This document shows positions 55,375-63,886 of a stretch of 64,000 bases of DNA, one piece after another. Numbering within the stretch: the stretch's first letter is position 1; the number at the start of each line of letters is the position of its first letter. The position numbers and the translations under genes were made by a program. A model generated the notes under the pieces. The model ran no database searches. It was not told the DNA's origin and saw only the letters and a program-made list of their open reading frames with translations. This DNA is from Corynebacterium sp. TAE3-ERU16 (GTDB taxonomy: Bacteria; Actinomycetota; Actinomycetes; Mycobacteriales; Mycobacteriaceae), in assembly GCF_019209935.1 (NCBI RefSeq), contig NZ_JAHUTN010000002.1:248001-312000 (forward strand), given 5' to 3'.

Positions 55375-55910
55375 TACTTACCCGTCTTTCCGACCTTGCG
55401 GCGGATCTGCTCACCGGCGTAGCGGATGCCCTTACCCTTGTAGGGGTCATCCTTGCGCAGGCGGCGGATGTTCGCGGCGATCTGGCCGACCTTCTGCTTG
55501 TCAATACCCGTGATGGAGAACTTCGTGTTGCCGTCGACGGCGAAGGTGATACCCTCCGGAGCTTCGATCAGGATCGGGTGGCTGTAGCCGAGAGCGAACT
55601 CGAGGTTGCTGCCCTTGGCCTGGACACGGTAACCGACACCGAAGATTTCCATCTTGATGGTGTAGCCCTCGGTGACGCCGACAACCATGTTGTTGACCAG
55701 CGAGCGGGACAGGCCGTGCAGGGCGCGGCTCTTGCGGTGATCGTCCGGGCGGGAGACGATGATCTCGTTCTCCCCCTGGGCGACGGTGATCGGAGCCGGG
55801 ATGGTCTGGGTCAGGGTTCCCTTGGGACCCTTGACCTGGACATCCTGGCCGTCGATGGTGACGGTCACGCCGTTGGGGACGGCGACCGGGTTCTTACCGA
55901 TACGCGACAT
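55374..55910 (-). CDS. rplF: 50S ribosomal protein L6
   Basis: 178 residues, [22 protein letters not shown] start and [21 protein letters not shown] end. Confidence 0.98.
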   Translation of the reverse strand: MSRIGKNPVAVPNGVTVTIDGQDVQVKGPKGTLTQTIPAPITVAQGENEIIVSRPDDHRKSRALHGLSRSLVNNMVVGVTEGYTIKMEIFGVGYRVQAKGSNLEFALGYSHPILIEAPEGITFAVDGNTKFSITGIDKQKVGQIAANIRRLRKDDPYKGKGIRYAGEQIRRKVGKTGK

Positions 55911-55927
55911 TGTTGCTCAATCCTCCC

Positions 55928-56326
55928 TTACCAGACGTAGGCGAGGACTTCTCCGCCTACACCCTTCTCGGTAGCCTGACGATCGGTCAGCAGACCCTGG
56001 GACGTGGAGATGATGGCCACGCCCAGGCCTCCGAGGACCTTCGGCAGGTTGGTGGACTTGGCGTAAACGCGCAGGCCCGGCTTGGACACTCGGCGAACGC
56101 CCGCAATGGAGCGCTCGCGGGACGGGCCGTACTTCAGCGTCAGCGAGAGGGTCTTGCCCACCTTCGCATCTTCGACGCTGTAGTCGGCAATGTAGCCTTC
56201 CTGCTTCAGAATCTCGGCGATGTTCGCCTTGAGAGTCGAGGACGGCATCGACACGGTGTCGTGGAACGCGTTGTTCGCGTTGCGCACGCGCGACAGCATG
56301 TCGGCGATAGGATCAGTCATGGTCAT
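55928..56326 (-). CDS. rpsH: 30S ribosomal protein S8
   Basis: 132 residues, [24 protein letters not shown] start. First gene of this part of the spc operon; rpsN and rplE, which precede rpsH in the classical order, are not adjacent. Confidence 0.98.
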   Translation of the reverse strand: MTMTDPIADMLSRVRNANNAFHDTVSMPSSTLKANIAEILKQEGYIADYSVEDAKVGKTLSLTLKYGPSRERSIAGVRRVSKPGLRVYAKSTNLPKVLGGLGVAIISTSQGLLTDRQATEKGVGGEVLAYVW

Positions 56327-56689
56327 GGCAGACCAGTAGCCTTTCTCGTTGCGGTTCCCCTGATCACGCTAATGACCACCCGGCGTTATCATCTTCTCCC
56401 TGGCCACTTGTCGCCACAGGCCACTTAGTAGTGGTGCAGCTCGCTGCCAGCAGTAACCGATGGACGCCATCGGGCGGGGGGCCTACAACAAAGTAGGAGT
56501 GGAACGTCTGTACGTTTTCGTGGCGGTGTTGCCACAAGGGACCTGCACGGCGGCCACTGAAAGATGCACGGGGCAACGCGACAGCGGACGGACGCAAGTC
56601 CAGCGGATCACGTTACCGCAGCTGGACGTCGATAGGCAACCCGTCGGTGACGTTCCGGTCCGCCCCCCTCAGCCCGGCCCCGCGAGCCG
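56327..56689 (-). promoter_or_regulatory. rpsH upstream region (363 bases, no gene)
   Basis: Because rpsH is cut off from rplE it needs its own promoter. CGACAA-17-GATAAC on the minus strand near 56390-56420 is one candidate. Two direct copies of AAGTGGCC occur 18-20 nt apart at about 56403-56430. No open frame looks real. Confidence 0.4.
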
Positions 56690-57916
56690 CTATCCGCGGA
56701 GGCGCACCTGTCCCTCCGGAGTCACCGTGACTTCCGCCGACATCGCGGCGGCGAGGTTGAGCCGCTGCCAGGAGCCCCCCGGCCCGGTCTCGTCGAGCGG
56801 CATACCGGCGGGCCCCGCGGTCAGCCGGAGAATCTCGGCTCTCTGCGGGTAGGAGAGATCCGGAAAAGTCCCGAGCAGCAGATCAGGCGCCGCCTGTGGA
56901 ACGATCATCGCCGCGGCCGGGTCACCGACCGGGGTGAACCCGTAGTTCATCCGCCGGGTGTACTCCCCCACCGGGTCAGCGGAGTACGCGGGCCCCCGGG
57001 ACGCGCATTCACCGGGGGGCGCTCCGCACCGCCACTCGAGTTCGGCACGGATCTCGGCGGCGGCCGCACGGAGATTGGCCCGCATCTTCGGATCGTTCCA
57101 CCGGTCCGCCGCCGCGGCGGTTCCGGTCATCCTGCCACCGATGACGTCGAGCGGGTAGTGGACGCCCATCACCAGGCGGTGCTCACCCGCCTCCGATCCG
57201 CGGGCGAGCAGCTGCGGCCCGAACTCGGGGAGCATCACCGCGAGCAGGGTTGTCGTCCACGTCGCCTGGTTCGTGTGACCGGAGGGGAAGGACTTCGAGG
57301 TGCTGTAGAAGTTCCGGTCTCCGACGGTGTACCTGGTGATGCGGTCGGGCGCCACCACGAAGGGGCGCGGGTTCGCGAAGATCTCCTTCTCCACGAACGT
57401 GGAGCTCGCCGGCCCGCCGGCGCGGGCCAGCCACCCGCCGCCGAGCAGCATCCGGGTCTTCGGGAGGCGGTTCTCGGCGAGGGCGTCGCGGAAGTGTCCG
57501 GCCAGGTTCGGACCGAGCGCGTCCGCCAACGGGTCCAGCACACCGTCCAGGTCGGCCCGGGCGTCAGCCTGGGCCCGGCGAACGCGCTCCGGATCCGAGG
57601 CGGCGGCGTTGTTGACCGCGATGACCTGTTCGAGGTTGGAGTCCATCACGTCCGGGTTCTCCCGGAGTTGCGTGAATGAGTCGATCACGTCGAGATAGAC
57701 GCCGTAGGGGTGGGAACTGATGTCGGAGATGTAGCCCACGTAGTCCTGGGGGCCGAAGGGAACGGGGACCGGTGCCCCGTCGTGGTGGACGGGGATCTCC
57801 TGCCCGGGAAGCTGCGCGGGGATGGGTGGCAGATCGACCGCCTGTGCCGGTTGTGCACAGAGGGCGGTGAATCCGATGGCTGCCACTGAGGCGGCGGCGC
57901 GGCGACGGTGAGACAT
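56690..57916 (-). CDS. Secreted PAP2-family acid phosphatase
   Basis: 408 residues with a signal peptide (AAASVAAIGFTALCAQPAQA). The three PAP2 motifs are in order: K-x6-RP in FVEKEIFANPRPF, PSGH in SKSFPSGHTNQATW, and SR-like HRLVMGVHYPLDVIGG with the nucleophile-region His and Asp. Probably a cell-surface phosphomonoesterase or lipid phosphatase. The ATG lies 7 nt from a TAGACT -10 (57924-57929), so probably leaderless. First accessory gene of the rpsH-rplE insertion. Confidence 0.9.
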   Translation of the reverse strand: MSHRRRAAASVAAIGFTALCAQPAQAVDLPPIPAQLPGQEIPVHHDGAPVPVPFGPQDYVGYISDISSHPYGVYLDVIDSFTQLRENPDVMDSNLEQVIAVNNAAASDPERVRRAQADARADLDGVLDPLADALGPNLAGHFRDALAENRLPKTRMLLGGGWLARAGGPASSTFVEKEIFANPRPFVVAPDRITRYTVGDRNFYSTSKSFPSGHTNQATWTTTLLAVMLPEFGPQLLARGSEAGEHRLVMGVHYPLDVIGGRMTGTAAAADRWNDPKMRANLRAAAAEIRAELEWRCGAPPGECASRGPAYSADPVGEYTRRMNYGFTPVGDPAAAMIVPQAAPDLLLGTFPDLSYPQRAEILRLTAGPAGMPLDETGPGGSWQRLNLAAAMSAEVTVTPEGQVRLRG

Positions 57917-57923
57917 GCCCGTC

Positions 57924-57929
57924 AGTCTA
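57924..57929 (-). promoter_or_regulatory. PAP2 gene -10 element, leaderless
   Basis: TAGACT on the minus strand, 7 nt before the ATG at 57916. Confidence 0.55.
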
Positions 57930-58018
57930 GGGGCCACGACCGGCGTCCCGCGGCGATCTCACGGGACGCTCACCGGATCGTCACCGCCCGTTCATACCGG
58001 GTGGGGGTGGCGGGGGTA

Positions 58019-58843
58019 TTAGTTTCTCTTGAGCTCGTGTTCGAGCGCGTCGAGTTCCCCGCCACCGGCCATCTGGAGCGCGAGCTCGTCGATGCCGGTG
58101 TCGGCACGGTTCACGGCGAGTATCTGGCGTCCGAGCCCGAGCACGACGAACTCGTCACCGACGAGGTACGCGTGGTGCGGGTTGTGGGTGATGAGGATGA
58201 CGGCGATTCCGCGGTCGCGGGCGTCGGCGACGAACTTGAGCACCATGCCGGACTGCTTGACGCCCAGTGCCGCGGTGGGTTCGTCCAGGATGACCACCCG
58301 GGCACCGAAGTAGATCGCCCGGGCGATGGCCACGACCTGTCGTTGACCGCCGGAGAGCTGATTCACCTGGACATCCACGTCGGGGAGATCGATGCCCATC
58401 TCCAGCAGCTGCTCGCGGGTGATGCGGCGCATCTCCGCGGCACGCAGGTGCCCGAACGGGCCCGCGGTCAGCTCCTGGCCGAGGAAGAAGTTCCGCCAGA
58501 CGGGCATCGTCCCGACGACCGCGAGATCCTGGTAGACGGTTGCGATGCCGGCGTCGAGCGCGTCCTTCGGGCCACGGAAGTGCGCGACCCGCCCGTCGAT
58601 GACAACGTCCCCGGAGGTGGCGGGGTGAAGTCCGGAGAGGATCTTGATGAGCGTGGATTTCCCGGCGCCGTTGTCACCGAGGATGCAGGTGACCTCCCCC
58701 GCACGGACGGTGAGGTTGACCCCGGACAACGCGTTGAACGCCCCGTAGGACTTGGCGACCTCGCGCAGTTCGACGATGGGGGTTCCCGGGGCCTCCGGAC
58801 GGGCGTCCGCGGCCTTGGGGCGGGTGTCGGTGGTGGTGTCCAT
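58019..58843 (-). CDS. Sugar ABC transporter ATP-binding protein (CUT2, single domain)
   Basis: 274 residues, one nucleotide-binding domain: Walker A LGDNGAGKSTLIK, Q-loop VYQDLAVV, signature NQLSGGQRQVVAIARA, Walker B ARVVILDEP, switch His in VILITHN. Most CUT2 ATPases (RbsA, XylG) have two such domains; this one is a half-size form, so it should act as a homodimer. ATG directly after the permease stop (TAGATG). The first ~20 residues are a disordered extension. Confidence 0.92.
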   Translation of the reverse strand: MDTTTDTRPKAADARPEAPGTPIVELREVAKSYGAFNALSGVNLTVRAGEVTCILGDNGAGKSTLIKILSGLHPATSGDVVIDGRVAHFRGPKDALDAGIATVYQDLAVVGTMPVWRNFFLGQELTAGPFGHLRAAEMRRITREQLLEMGIDLPDVDVQVNQLSGGQRQVVAIARAIYFGARVVILDEPTAALGVKQSGMVLKFVADARDRGIAVILITHNPHHAYLVGDEFVVLGLGRQILAVNRADTGIDELALQMAGGGELDALEHELKRN

Positions 58844-59929
58844 CTACCTGTTCTCCGTGTAGTTTGCCGTCGTCCTGTTGGCGATGACCGCGAACAGCAG
58901 CATCGCCCCGAGGAAGAACTTGAACCAGTCGGGGTTCCATCCCGCGTAGACGATGCCCTGGTTCGTCATGCCGAATATGAGGGCACCGATCGCGGTTCCG
59001 ACCGCGGTTCCCTTGCCGCCGGTCAGTGCACAACCGCCGATGACGGCGGCGATGATGTAGAGGAACTCGTTGCCCACGCCCTGCCCGGCCTGGATGGAGT
59101 CGAAGGCGAAGAGATTGTGCATACCGACGAACCAGGCGGCGAACCCGACGAACATGAAAAGCACGATCTTGACCCGACGGACGGGGACGCCGACGGCCTC
59201 GGCCGCGGCCTTGTCTCCACCGACCGCGAACACCCAGTTTCCGAACCGGGTCTTGTAGAGGATGTAGCTCGCGACCGCGACGAACAGCAGCCACCAGAAC
59301 ACGGTCACCTTGACGTTCACCCCGCCGATGCTGACAGAGCTCGCGAAGATCACCTTGGCGGAGCTGAAGCCGTCCATGTTCCCGATCGAGTGGGTGGCGA
59401 CCTGTCCGGCGATGAGTTTCGTCAGCGCGAGGTTGAGCCCCTGGAGCATGAGGAACACCGAGAGGGTGATCAGGAACGAGGGGATCCCGGTGCGGGTGAC
59501 GAGGAAGCCGTTGAGTGCGCCGATCGCGAGGGCGGTTCCGAGGGAGAGGAACACACCGACCCAGGAATTCAGGTGCAGGTGATAGTTCAGCATCGCCGCG
59601 GCGAGCGCGGCGGAGGTGACCGCGACACCCGAGGAGAGGTCGAATTCGTCGCCGATCATGAGCATGCCGACGGCGAGCGCCATGATGCCCATGGTCGATG
59701 ACGCGTAGAGCACGGTGGCGAAGGCGTCGGGTGTGCGGAACGGCGGGGCCACGATCATGAAGAGGGTGAAGATGATGACCGCACCGACGAGGCTGGCCAG
59801 TTCTGGGCGACGGATGAAGCGGTCGAAGACCGTCCGCTCCCGGAGCCGGTCGTCGGCCGCGCCGTTCGCCGGGGGGCCGGCGTCCGTGCTCGCGGCCGCA
59901 TCACCGGCGGAGGTGTGCCCACGAGTCAT
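58844..59929 (-). CDS. Sugar ABC transporter permease (CUT2/RbsC-like)
   Basis: 361 residues with about 9-10 membrane helices; GTRTGIPSFLIT-type segment (FLVTRTGIPSFLITLSVFLML), FAVGGDKAAAEAVGVPVRRVKIVLFM and IIAAVIGGCALTGGKGTAVGTAIGALIFG are RbsC landmarks. ATG overlaps the binding-protein stop (ATGA). Confidence 0.93.
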   Translation of the reverse strand: MTRGHTSAGDAAASTDAGPPANGAADDRLRERTVFDRFIRRPELASLVGAVIIFTLFMIVAPPFRTPDAFATVLYASSTMGIMALAVGMLMIGDEFDLSSGVAVTSAALAAAMLNYHLHLNSWVGVFLSLGTALAIGALNGFLVTRTGIPSFLITLSVFLMLQGLNLALTKLIAGQVATHSIGNMDGFSSAKVIFASSVSIGGVNVKVTVFWWLLFVAVASYILYKTRFGNWVFAVGGDKAAAEAVGVPVRRVKIVLFMFVGFAAWFVGMHNLFAFDSIQAGQGVGNEFLYIIAAVIGGCALTGGKGTAVGTAIGALIFGMTNQGIVYAGWNPDWFKFFLGAMLLFAVIANRTTANYTENR

Positions 59930-60978
59930 CGAAGACCTTCTGTTGCGGCGTCGGCGATGGAGTCGACGTTCTTGGCGTCGACGAAGGAGGGGCCGGTGAG
60001 GACAGGCTTGCCGCCGCCCAGGGTCGATCCGTTGCGGATCGCGAGCCAGATGGCGTCCACGGCGAGGTATCCCTGCACGTAGGGCTGCTGGTCGATGGCC
60101 CATTCGATGGTGCCGTCCTTGATCGCCTTGACCAGTTCAGCGTTGGTGTCGAAGGTGGCGATCTTGGCGTCGCTGCCCGCGTCCTTCGCCGCGTCGATGC
60201 TGGTGATCGCGACCGGCGCGACCAGCCCCATGATCCAGTCGACGGAGGGATCCTGGGCGAGCTTCGCCTGGACGGTGGAGGCGACCGAGGTCATGTCCAT
60301 CCCGTTGACGTAGAGGATCTCCATGTCCCCGGAGTCCCCGAGGCCCTTCTTGATGCCGCCGCAGCGGGCTTCCTGGGAGGAGTTGCCCTGTTCGTGGATG
60401 ACGCAGAGGACCTTCTTCGCGCCGTCGGTGGCGAGTCGCTCGCCGGCGAGTTCACCGGCGATGGACTCGTCCTGCCCGAAGAAGGCGGACAGGTCGTAGT
60501 CGGTGTAGTCGTTCATTCCTGCGTTGAGCCCGACGACGGGAATCCCGGCATCGACGGCCTTCTTCGCGGCCGGCCCGATGGCCTCGGCGTTGGGTAGCGT
60601 CACGGCGATACCGTCGACGTCGGCGTCGATCGCGGACTGAACGAGGTTCGCCTGGTTCGGCGCCTGGGGGTCCGAGGAGTACCGCAGCTCGATGTTGTCC
60701 TTCTTCGCGGCATCCTCCGCACCCTTGCGCACGAGATCCCAGAAGGTGTCACCGGGAGCTCCGTGGCTCACCATCGCGACGACCGCGCGGGGCGTGTCGA
60801 CGGTCCCACCGCCTGCGGAGTTCGAACCGGACTCCGGGGCTCCGCCCGTGGATGAGCAGGACGCGAGCGCGAGCGCTCCTGCGGTTATGGTTGCGGCGAC
60901 CGCGGAGACCCGACGTGCGGGCCGGGTGCGGGGGGCGCGGTCACGGGAGAACAGCGTGGACAGGTCTTTGAGTTTCAC
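59926..60978 (-). CDS. Sugar ABC transporter substrate-binding lipoprotein (CUT2)
   Basis: 350 residues. Signal peptide with lipobox LASC (residue 40: GALALASCSSTGG) and a periplasmic-binding-protein fold of the RbsB type (VVAMVSHGAPGDTFWDLVRKGAEDAAKK, SAIDADVDGIAVTLPNAEAI, GIPVVGLNAG, KVLCVIHEQGNSSQEARC). The sequence suggests ribose, xylose or inositol-like ligands but does not decide. GTG start with a weak ribosome-binding site; 149 AT-richer bases upstream separate it from the ArsR gene. Confidence 0.92.
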   Translation of the reverse strand: MKLKDLSTLFSRDRAPRTRPARRVSAVAATITAGALALASCSSTGGAPESGSNSAGGGTVDTPRAVVAMVSHGAPGDTFWDLVRKGAEDAAKKDNIELRYSSDPQAPNQANLVQSAIDADVDGIAVTLPNAEAIGPAAKKAVDAGIPVVGLNAGMNDYTDYDLSAFFGQDESIAGELAGERLATDGAKKVLCVIHEQGNSSQEARCGGIKKGLGDSGDMEILYVNGMDMTSVASTVQAKLAQDPSVDWIMGLVAPVAITSIDAAKDAGSDAKIATFDTNAELVKAIKDGTIEWAIDQQPYVQGYLAVDAIWLAIRNGSTLGGGKPVLTGPSFVDAKNVDSIADAATEGLR

Positions 60979-61127
60979 AATGAGTCATTGAACGCACCCG
61001 CGAAACCAAAAACAAGCTGGCTGAACTGCGTATTTACCGATTCAGTGAACATGACCAGCGGGATAACAGCAAAAGAAATTCAGTCGGTGGAGCACCATCG
61101 GCCCCGTTCGGGTTCCAACCCGTCACG

Positions 61128-61640
61128 CTACCGGTCGTGCGCCGATGCGCCCCTGAACTCTCCGGCGACATCACCGGCGGACGCCAAAAGGACCAGCAGC
61201 GGCACGACCCCGGGCGCCGGAACGTGGTATCTCCCGTCCCCGTCGCGTTCGATGATTCCGGCGGACTGCAGCGGCTTGAGGTGATGGTAGAGGGGACCCG
61301 GCGAGCTGTATCCGAGGAGCTCCTGAAGCTGCTTCGGGGCGGCCGGTCCGGCGATCAGTTCGCGGAGCATGACCAGCCGCACGGGACTGGAGAGGGCGGT
61401 GAAGATCTCCGCGATCTTCTCCCCCGGCAGGAGGCGTGCGGCCTCGGCTTCGAGCGTGATCGCCCACCGGAGCTGCTCCGGTGCCGTCAACTCACCGCTG
61501 TACCGGACGGTTCCGGTGATCGCCCCCTGTCCGTCGGTGGACGGCGGTTCCGGGGGCCCGGGGTTCTCGAGCCTGCGTACCCGCGACTCAAGGTCGGTGA
61601 CGCGTTTCCCGAGATCCGCGAGTTCCTGTGCTTCAGTCAT
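61128..61640 (-). CDS. ArsR-type winged-helix transcriptional regulator
   Basis: 170 residues. An N-terminal coiled coil (ELADLGKRVTDLESRVRRLE, ~6-26), a linker, then a winged helix at ~76-142: KIAEIFTALSSPVRLVMLRELIAG, KQLQELLGYSSPGPLYHHLKPLQSAGIIERDGDGRYHV. No metal-binding ELCVCDL-type cysteines are present, so it is not a metal sensor of the classical kind. Its ATG overlaps the stop of the upstream lipoprotein gene (ATGA), so both are made from one transcript; the 26-bp palindrome in front of that transcript is the likely target. Confidence 0.88.
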   Translation of the reverse strand: MTEAQELADLGKRVTDLESRVRRLENPGPPEPPSTDGQGAITGTVRYSGELTAPEQLRWAITLEAEAARLLPGEKIAEIFTALSSPVRLVMLRELIAGPAAPKQLQELLGYSSPGPLYHHLKPLQSAGIIERDGDGRYHVPAPGVVPLLVLLASAGDVAGEFRGASAHDR

Positions 61641-62707
61641 TCTCCACACGTTAGCTGGTCGAGTGTCCCGTCGGAGTCGACCGCCCGCAGCATGAGATCC
61701 TGCCACGCGAAGGAACGCAGCATGTCCGCGTTCCCCTCTTCGGGCACCTCGTTGGTGATCAGGACGGCGACTGCCGCGGTTCCGTCCTCACGTCGGATCT
61801 CCATGGCGTCGGCCAGCACCCCCGGAAGGCTGCCGCCCTTGTGACCGATCGCGGTGTACTCCTCCGGGTCGGTGTGCTCCAGGTGACGGCGTGCGATGTC
61901 ACCCGCGGGCCCACCACCGCCGGTGGCGAGAGCGGTGTAGACGGCGGCGAGGTCGCCGGCGGTGGCGGTCGCGGTGCCGCGGAGGATGTCCCGCTGCACG
62001 GCGTACCCGACCGGCGTGCGGTGCAGGATGTCGGCGGCCCATTCGGCATCCTCCCGGTATCTGCGGGATGCCGCGGTCGGATCACCGGCGACCTCGGGGT
62101 CGAGGATCGCGAGCATCGATCCGAGGTAGTCGGGGATGCGGGGGTTGCTCCATCCGGCCCCCTCTGCCGCGGCCGTCAGGGCGCCCGGGCCGAGTTCCTC
62201 GGCCAACCAGTCCGCGGCTGCGTTGTCGGACTCGATGATCATCGCGCTGACGAGGTCGTCGAGTGCGACGGTGGCGTCCGGGTCGGAGGTCACGGCAACT
62301 CCGGGAGCCATTTCCCGGGCCTGAATTCCCAGCCGCTCGAGTGCGGCGACGTGGGCACCACCGTCGAGGGGCAGATAGAAGGCCTCCCAGTCGGAGACCG
62401 CTACCTGTGTGTCGGGCCGGAGGGTGCCGTCGGCGACGGCGTCGGCGTAGGCGAGCAGGTGGATGATCTTCGCCGCGGATGCGACGTCCAGCGGCGTGTC
62501 GGCGTTCTTCCGCACGGTGTCGGGGCCGTCGGGTGTCGCGGCATCGGGGATGACGACGAGGGCGGTGTCATCCGGGTGGGCCGCGAGATGGGTGATCCAT
62601 CCCGGGGTGGTGGTCAGGTCGGCGTCGGTGCCGGTCCGCGGACACTCCGCCACAGACTGGTTCGACCCGGTCTCCGTCGGTGTCGTGGCACAGGAACCCA
62701 GGGTCAC
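61637..62707 (-). CDS. Serine beta-lactamase-fold lipoprotein; signal peptide lacks a standard start
   Basis: 356 residues from the GTG at 62707. Active-site motifs of class A beta-lactamases/D,D-peptidases are in order: S-x-x-K at 77-80 (DVASAAKII), S-D-N at 160-162 (IIESDNAAADWL) and K-G-G-S at 290-293 (GHKGGSLPGV). From GTG the protein begins MTLGSCATT, only five residues before a lipobox Cys and without a signal peptide. The frame stays open for 18 codons upstream and reads (I)SNQRLARTLTAAILCSA, a textbook lipoprotein signal peptide, but its first codon would be ATA at 62759-62761. I keep the GTG boundary and flag the problem. Probably acts on peptidoglycan precursors or beta-lactams at the cell surface. 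Confidence 0.8.
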   Translation of the reverse strand: MTLGSCATTPTETGSNQSVAECPRTGTDADLTTTPGWITHLAAHPDDTALVVIPDAATPDGPDTVRKNADTPLDVASAAKIIHLLAYADAVADGTLRPDTQVAVSDWEAFYLPLDGGAHVAALERLGIQAREMAPGVAVTSDPDATVALDDLVSAMIIESDNAAADWLAEELGPGALTAAAEGAGWSNPRIPDYLGSMLAILDPEVAGDPTAASRRYREDAEWAADILHRTPVGYAVQRDILRGTATATAGDLAAVYTALATGGGGPAGDIARRHLEHTDPEEYTAIGHKGGSLPGVLADAMEIRREDGTAAVAVLITNEVPEEGNADMLRSFAWQDLMLRAVDSDGTLDQLTCGE

Positions 62708-62754
62708 TGCGCTACAGAGGATGGCTGCGGTGAGAGTTCTGGCGAGACGCTGGT

Positions 62755-62780
62755 TTGATATACCTCTAGAGGTATATCAA
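62755..62780 (-). promoter_or_regulatory. Perfect 26-bp palindromic operator
   Basis: TTGATATACCTCT at 62755-62767 is followed immediately by its exact inverse AGAGGTATATCAA at 62768-62780. It lies 10 nt past the formyltransferase stop and directly in front of the lipoprotein-ArsR transcript. Possible -10 hexamers (TATACC, TATATC) lie inside it. Most likely the autoregulatory site of the ArsR-type protein. Confidence 0.8.
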
Positions 62781-62790
62781 CGGATCCCCG

Positions 62791-63732
62791 CTATCTGGAT
62801 TCCGGACGCAGGTAGGCCCCGGGACGGATGACCTGCCCCGGGTTGTCGATGTCTGTCCCGTCCGCCAACCGGATCCGGTTGATCTGCACGCCGTGCTCCC
62901 GGCCGGTGTGGGCCGCGGGACCCGCGACGACGACGATGTGTTCACCGTCGGTCACCACCCGCCCCGGGGTGCCGCCGAACCGCATGGGGCTGATCTCGAC
63001 GTCGATCAGGTAGATCAGCTGATCCCCCAGGTAGACCCACGCGTTGAAGAAGGGGTCGCAACTCGCCCGCACGAGGTTGAACACCGCGCGGGCGCCGAGA
63101 GAGAAGTCGACGCCACAGTCCGCCGGGCGACGCCGGTGGAAGTAGGTCCACTGTTCGGGATCCTGCGGCGTCGGCACCTTCCCGGCGTCGAGGGCGTCGA
63201 GGGAGTCCCGCAGAACCGGTCCGACCAGATCGAGACACCGGTCGGTCAGCGTCAGTGCGTCGTCGGAGTCCGTCACCCGGGTGGCACGCTGGGCGACGAT
63301 GGGACCGGTGTCGAACCCCTCGGCCATCAGGTGTCCGGTGACCCCGACCTCGGACTCGTCGTTGATCAACGCCCAGTTCGGCGCCCCGAATCCCGCGTAT
63401 TTGGGCAGCAGGGAATCGTGGATGTTCAGCGTTCCCAGACGCGGAGCGTCGTACACGTCCCGTGCGATCACCGACGTCCAGTTCGTCACCACCATGAGAT
63501 CCGCGTCCGCCTCACGGATCGCCTCCGCGGCGGCGCCGTCGAGGCGCTTCGTCTCGATGACCGGGATTCCACGCTGCCGGGCGAAAGCGGCGACGTCCTC
63601 ATCCATTCCGGCGTAGTACGGATCGTCGATCGGCGGCTGGGTGCAGACGAGCACGATCTCATGCCCGCTGTCGGCGAGGGCGGTGATGGAACGGTAGCCG
63701 AAGGTGGCGAAACCGGTGAAAATGATGCGCAT
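62791..63732 (-). CDS. Formyltransferase-family protein (Fmt/ArnA-N-like)
   Basis: 313 residues with the N10-formyl-THF transferase fold: MRIIFTGFATFGYRSITAL start, and the catalytic set Asn103 and His105 (NIHDSLLPKYAGFGAPNWALI) and Asp141 (GHLMAEGFDTGPIV). The C-terminal ~100 residues form an OB-like domain (LGDQLIYLIDVEISPMRFGGTPG). It differs from canonical Fmt (HSSLLP-x-x-x-G is NIHDSLLPKYAG here), which in this group lies next to def, so this is probably a small-molecule or sugar N-formyltransferase. AGAGG lies 12 nt before the ATG. Confidence 0.85.
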   Translation of the reverse strand: MRIIFTGFATFGYRSITALADSGHEIVLVCTQPPIDDPYYAGMDEDVAAFARQRGIPVIETKRLDGAAAEAIREADADLMVVTNWTSVIARDVYDAPRLGTLNIHDSLLPKYAGFGAPNWALINDESEVGVTGHLMAEGFDTGPIVAQRATRVTDSDDALTLTDRCLDLVGPVLRDSLDALDAGKVPTPQDPEQWTYFHRRRPADCGVDFSLGARAVFNLVRASCDPFFNAWVYLGDQLIYLIDVEISPMRFGGTPGRVVTDGEHIVVVAGPAAHTGREHGVQINRIRLADGTDIDNPGQVIRPGAYLRPESR

Positions 63733-63850
63733 GCCCGAATCGGACCTCTTTCCGGTGGGTGTAGATAGGGAAGCCTCAACAACGGACATCGTAGCCGAGC
63801 GGTTCAGCCTCCCCTCCACCGAGGGGCCTGAGGCGAAACCCGGAAATGCG

Positions 63851-63886
63851 GAACCGCCCCCTCCGGATGTCCGGAGGGGGCGGTTC
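63851..63886 (-). terminator. rplE terminator
   Basis: GAACCGCCCCCTCCGG (63851-63866), ATGT, CCGGAGGGGGCGGTTC (63871-63886): a perfect 16-bp stem with a 4-nt loop, 24 nt past the rplE stop. The strongest terminator in the window; it ends the upstream half of the spc operon. Confidence 0.92.

Noticed and set aside
61081-61127. tRNA-like 3' end (GGGTTGGAACCC and a following CCACC)
   Set aside because: No matching acceptor, D or anticodon arms; it is just a small CGGGTT/AACCCG inverted repeat.
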